Shown here one piece after another: positions 32,466 to 34,632 of a stretch of 34,632 bases of DNA. The notes under the pieces were generated by a model. It saw only the letters and a list, made by a program, of their open reading frames with translations. It did not search any database and was not told the origin of the DNA. The first letter of the stretch is position 1, and the number at the start of each line of letters is the position of its first letter. Where the stretch lies: the NCBI GenBank assembly GCA_021324335.1, contig JAJPJH010000038.1:1-34632 (forward strand), written 5' to 3'. Source of the DNA: Gammaproteobacteria bacterium (GTDB taxonomy: Bacteria; Pseudomonadota; Gammaproteobacteria; DSM-16500). The position numbers were made by a program, and so were the translations under genes.

Positions 32466-33676
32466 GCTTGTTGTCTCCCTAGGCCGAGATAATAAATAAT
32501 TAAACAAACTGCAATCAATCCGCTATAAGTGACCATTAATGGCAGCGCCGTATTCGATTTTAAAAACGTTCCTAAACTGGAACTAATACTAGGAATAAAA
32601 AATACGAACGCGCCGAATAAAGCATTCGCACTTCCGGTTGTTTTTGGAAATAAGGAGATCCCTTGGGAAAAATAATTTGGAAACAAAATTCCGCCTACTA
32701 ATAATATAAGCAGCGTAGGAGTGACAATTAAATAGATGTTCATTGGCAGCATGAAATTTAAGAATAAGCTGATAATAGCAACAAGCAACATGATAGAAAA
32801 ACAAGCTTGAGCTTTTTTCTTTAAAGGAACATTAATAATGAACCGATTAATCATTGTTCCCATAAACCATGCTAGTCCGGTTAATAATGCAACGCGGCCA
32901 AATTCTACGGCTGAATAATGCAATACGGTTTGAATTAAAAAAGGACCCACAATCGAGAATAAAATGATGATTGAATAGAGTATACCATTCGTCATTAATC
33001 CCATTAAAAAAGTTTTATGAAATAACATTTCTTTATATCGCTTGAGAATCTGGATAACGTGAAAAGGATGTTGATGAGGACTTGTTTCCGGGAGATAAAA
33101 TATAATTGCTATTAATGAAATTAAACAATAGATACCAAGGAAATAAAAATTAGCCTGCCAACCAAAATAATGCTGCAAATAACCCCCAATGGCTGGCGCA
33201 ATGATAGGGCCGATCGACCATGTCATCGTCATGTAACTCGCCATCTTATGATAGTGAGGGCCTGCAAATAAATCGGCTATAACCGCTCGCATAGGAACAG
33301 CGACCATTGCAGCTAATATACCCTGGAGTAAGCGGAGAAGCAGCAATTGATTAATTGTTTGCACAAAAGGAATAGCGAAAGTGGCAACGATAAATAAAAA
33401 CATCGCAATTAAAAATGGCTTCCTACGTCCGAAGCTATCAGCAATACCACCAGCAAATAACTGGGATAAACCCATGCCAAGCATATAGGCAGAAATAGTG
33501 AGCTGCACTGAAGCTTTGTCTGCCCCGAAATAATGGCTGACGGCTGGCAGGGAAGGGACGTAAATATCAATTGCTAACCCTGATAATGGCAGAATGAAAA
33601 AGACGATTGCTGCCAAGAAGTTTTTATTAGCTGGTACTGCTTGAGAATCCAAACCTAATCCGACAGAATGGGCCAT
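32462..33676 (-). CDS. Bcr/CflA-type MFS drug exporter
   Basis: 404 residues, 12 membrane segments. A proton-driven multidrug exporter of the major facilitator superfamily. Bcr/CflA signatures: LSGLAIDIYVPSLPAVS in helix 1, QLTISAYMLGMGLSQLFAGG and motif A IADSFGRRKPF, then RLLQGILAAMVAVPMRAVIA and SIGPIIAPAIGGYL (motif C). AGGAGG lies six bases before the ATG. The divergent HTH-cupin regulator and the repeats between them point to local control. The substrate is unknown. Confidence 0.9.
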   Translation of the reverse strand: MAHSVGLGLDSQAVPANKNFLAAIVFFILPLSGLAIDIYVPSLPAVSHYFGADKASVQLTISAYMLGMGLSQLFAGGIADSFGRRKPFLIAMFLFIVATFAIPFVQTINQLLLLRLLQGILAAMVAVPMRAVIADLFAGPHYHKMASYMTMTWSIGPIIAPAIGGYLQHYFGWQANFYFLGIYCLISLIAIIFYLPETSPHQHPFHVIQILKRYKEMLFHKTFLMGLMTNGILYSIIILFSIVGPFLIQTVLHYSAVEFGRVALLTGLAWFMGTMINRFIINVPLKKKAQACFSIMLLVAIISLFLNFMLPMNIYLIVTPTLLILLVGGILFPNYFSQGISLFPKTTGSANALFGAFVFFIPSISSSLGTFLKSNTALPLMVTYSGLIAVCLIIYYLGLGRQQA

Positions 33677-33693
33677 TGGACATCCTCCTCAAA

Positions 33694-33729
33694 GTTTATT
33701 ATAATGAATAAGTGTTTCTTATAATAAAC
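33694..33729. promoter_or_regulatory. Perfect 11-bp inverted repeat, exporter operator candidate
   Basis: GTTTATTATAA at 33694-33704 and its exact reverse complement TTATAATAAAC at 33719-33729 flank a 14-bp spacer, 18 bp upstream of the exporter ATG. TATAAT-like -10 sequences lie within the arms, so a protein bound here would block the exporter promoter. Confidence 0.55.
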
Positions 33730-33754
33730 AGTTTAGAGTGGGGAGGCAAGCTTT

Positions 33755-33800
33755 TTGTTTCATATATTTAACATTTGTTTCATATTATATAACATTGTTA
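33755..33800. promoter_or_regulatory. Phased direct repeats before the HTH-cupin gene
   Basis: TTGTTTCATAT occurs at 33755-33765 and 33775-33785, each followed by a TAACAT end, and TTGTTA recurs at 33795-33800. The copies start exactly 20 bp apart. They end 11 bp before the regulator's ATG and could be autoregulatory sites or overlapping promoter elements. Confidence 0.45.
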
Positions 33801-33811
33801 TCAGGTGATCT

Positions 33812-34369
33812 ATGAGTTTTTTTGCAGAACGTTTGAAAAGTCTACGGACAGAATTAGGCCTATCTATGCAGGAGCTGGCTGATCAGGCTAACGTCAGTAA
33901 GTCTATGATTTGTAAGATAGAAAAGGATGAAGTACAGCCGACAATTGATGTGGCTGGGAGGTTATCAAAAGCACTGGGGAAGACGCTTTCAGAGATGTTA
34001 CATGCTACGCAGACGACACAAGTGATTTTTTTGCCGAAAGAGGAACAAGCGGTTTGGGAAGATGCGCAGGGGATTAAACGCCGAAATATCTCGCCGGTGA
34101 TAGAGGGATTAAAAATTGAATGGCTGCACGTAGAATTGCCGCCGAACGCCAGTGTTGTCAAGAATATTCCCGTAGGAGGGCAATTCGGTGGGAAGGGAGC
34201 GGAGAAATATATGCTAGTGATAAAAGGGACATTGAATCTGAAGGTTGATCAAAAAAACTTTCAGTTGAAAAAGGGTGATAGCTTGTATTTTGATCCCTCT
34301 TATCCGCATGAGTTTTATAATAGTGGAAAGGATATGGTGGAGCTTTATGTGGTGATGAAACATCCATGA
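33812..34369 (+). CDS. XRE-type regulator with C-terminal cupin domain
   Basis: 185 residues. An N-terminal helix-turn-helix (about 6-60: LRTELGLSMQELADQANVSK, then ICKIEKDEVQPT) is joined to a C-terminal cupin (about 110-182: KYMLVIKGTLNLKV, KKGDSLYFDPSYPHEFYN). HTH-cupin regulators sense a small ligand through the cupin and often control adjacent transport or metabolic genes. AGGTGATCT precedes the ATG. It is divergent from the exporter-hydrolase operon and is the likely repressor or activator acting at the intervening repeats. Confidence 0.92.
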   Translation: MSFFAERLKSLRTELGLSMQELADQANVSKSMICKIEKDEVQPTIDVAGRLSKALGKTLSEMLHATQTTQVIFLPKEEQAVWEDAQGIKRRNISPVIEGLKIEWLHVELPPNASVVKNIPVGGQFGGKGAEKYMLVIKGTLNLKVDQKNFQLKKGDSLYFDPSYPHEFYNSGKDMVELYVVMKHP

Positions 34370-34623
34370 TATTAAGGAAAAAATACAATTCCTTAAACTC
34401 ATTCCCGAAAATTTATTTGCGACATTAAACTTTAATGAATTTCATATTCCTGATCCTCAATTAAATAGCATTCGACAATCTTTAAGAAGAAGAATTAGAT
34501 TGCTACATTATGTATTATCAATTTAATCGTAAACGTTCGGTCAAATACATCTTTTTAAATTGCTGGAGATGTATCAAGCTTTTGCTTTCTAAAGATGAAA
34601 AGGAGCAAGCTGATGAACAATAA
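34370..34623 (+). pseudogene. Possible frameshifted coding remnant
   Basis: One frame is open from about 34364 to 34531, without a start codon (KEKIQFLKLIPENLF, FHIPDPQLNSIRQSLRRR). A second frame then carries MYYQFNRKRSVKYIF and DEKEQADEQ from the ATG at 34510 to TAA at 34621-34623. The two appear joined across an AAGAAGAAGAA stretch near 34490, as though a single-frame gene had shifted. I recognise no family. It may be a decayed gene, or only the 37-residue ORF may be real. Confidence 0.35.
34372..34396 (+). terminator. Weak hairpin after the regulator
   Basis: TTAAGGAA at 34372-34379 pairs with TTCCTTAA at 34389-34396 across a 9-base loop, 2 bp after the regulator stop. No T-tract follows, so it is at best a poor terminator. 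The same bases are also readable as coding. Confidence 0.25.
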
Positions 34624-34632
34624 ACCGAATCA
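34613..34632 (+). CDS. Start of a further gene, truncated by the window edge
   Basis: ATG at 34613 with AAGGAG seven bases upstream begins MNNKPN and runs off the right edge. It overlaps the end of the small frame before it. Nothing can be said of its product. Confidence 0.5.

Noticed and set aside
1..34632. tRNA, rRNA, CRISPR arrays, intact insertion sequences, replication origin boxes
   Set aside because: All gaps were read on both strands; none holds a cloverleaf, spaced repeat array, transposase with terminal repeats, or clustered DnaA-type boxes, despite the mnmG-rsmG-parA neighbourhood.

Overview
The window looks like chromosomal DNA of an AT-rich gammaproteobacterium, most likely a Legionella/Coxiella-type (Legionellales) bacterium. 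This rests on protein character and gene order (ygfB-pepP-ubiH; rsmA-apaH; mnmG-rsmG; ubiE-ubiJ-ubiB), on several proteins with no recognisable family, and on low GC. It is an inference and was not tested by any search. Coding density is high, no gap exceeds 300 bp, and I see no tRNA, rRNA, CRISPR array or intact insertion sequence.

Layout. Positions 1-5087 (minus strand) hold a tightly coupled operon ygfB-pepP-ubiH followed by a large carrier-protein/fatty-acyl-AMP-ligase gene that runs off the left edge. Positions 5207-7230 hold an unknown protein with a methyltransferase-like N-terminus, translationally coupled to folA. Positions 7369-11926 are a three-gene signalling operon. Its first gene fuses an amino-acid permease to a HAMP domain and a histidine kinase. 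A stand-alone receiver follows, then a receiver joined to a class III nucleotide cyclase. Positions 11923-14025 (minus) carry a Sel1-repeat lipoprotein, rsmA and apaH. Positions 14103-16924 carry pncB coupled to an aldehyde dehydrogenase. Two unknown proteins and a minus-strand FAD oxidoreductase/aldo-keto reductase pair follow, up to 20192.

Positions 20280-22793 are mnmG-rsmG. In many bacteria parA-parB come next. Here the pair is separated from parA by about 3.1 kb of accessory genes: a membrane protein, a secreted protein, a beta-carbonic anhydrase, and a truncated DUF4160 remnant overlapping an intact DUF2442 gene. parA then leads directly into ubiE-ubiJ-ubiB, with no parB. Positions 29652-31810 contain two toxin-antitoxin modules back to back: a Phd/VapC type and an AbiEii/AbiEi type in reversed order. 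Positions 31815-34369 contain a Bcr/CflA-type exporter with an overlapping SGNH hydrolase, divergent from an HTH-cupin regulator. The space between them is full of symmetrical repeats. The right edge holds a small, apparently frameshifted coding remnant and the first codons of another gene.

How they connect. Ubiquinone synthesis appears at both ends (ubiH; ubiE/J/B). The most unusual unit is the permease-kinase/receiver/cyclase operon, which looks like a route from sensing or transporting a small molecule to a cyclic-nucleotide output. The cyclase, however, has His where the transition-state Arg is expected.
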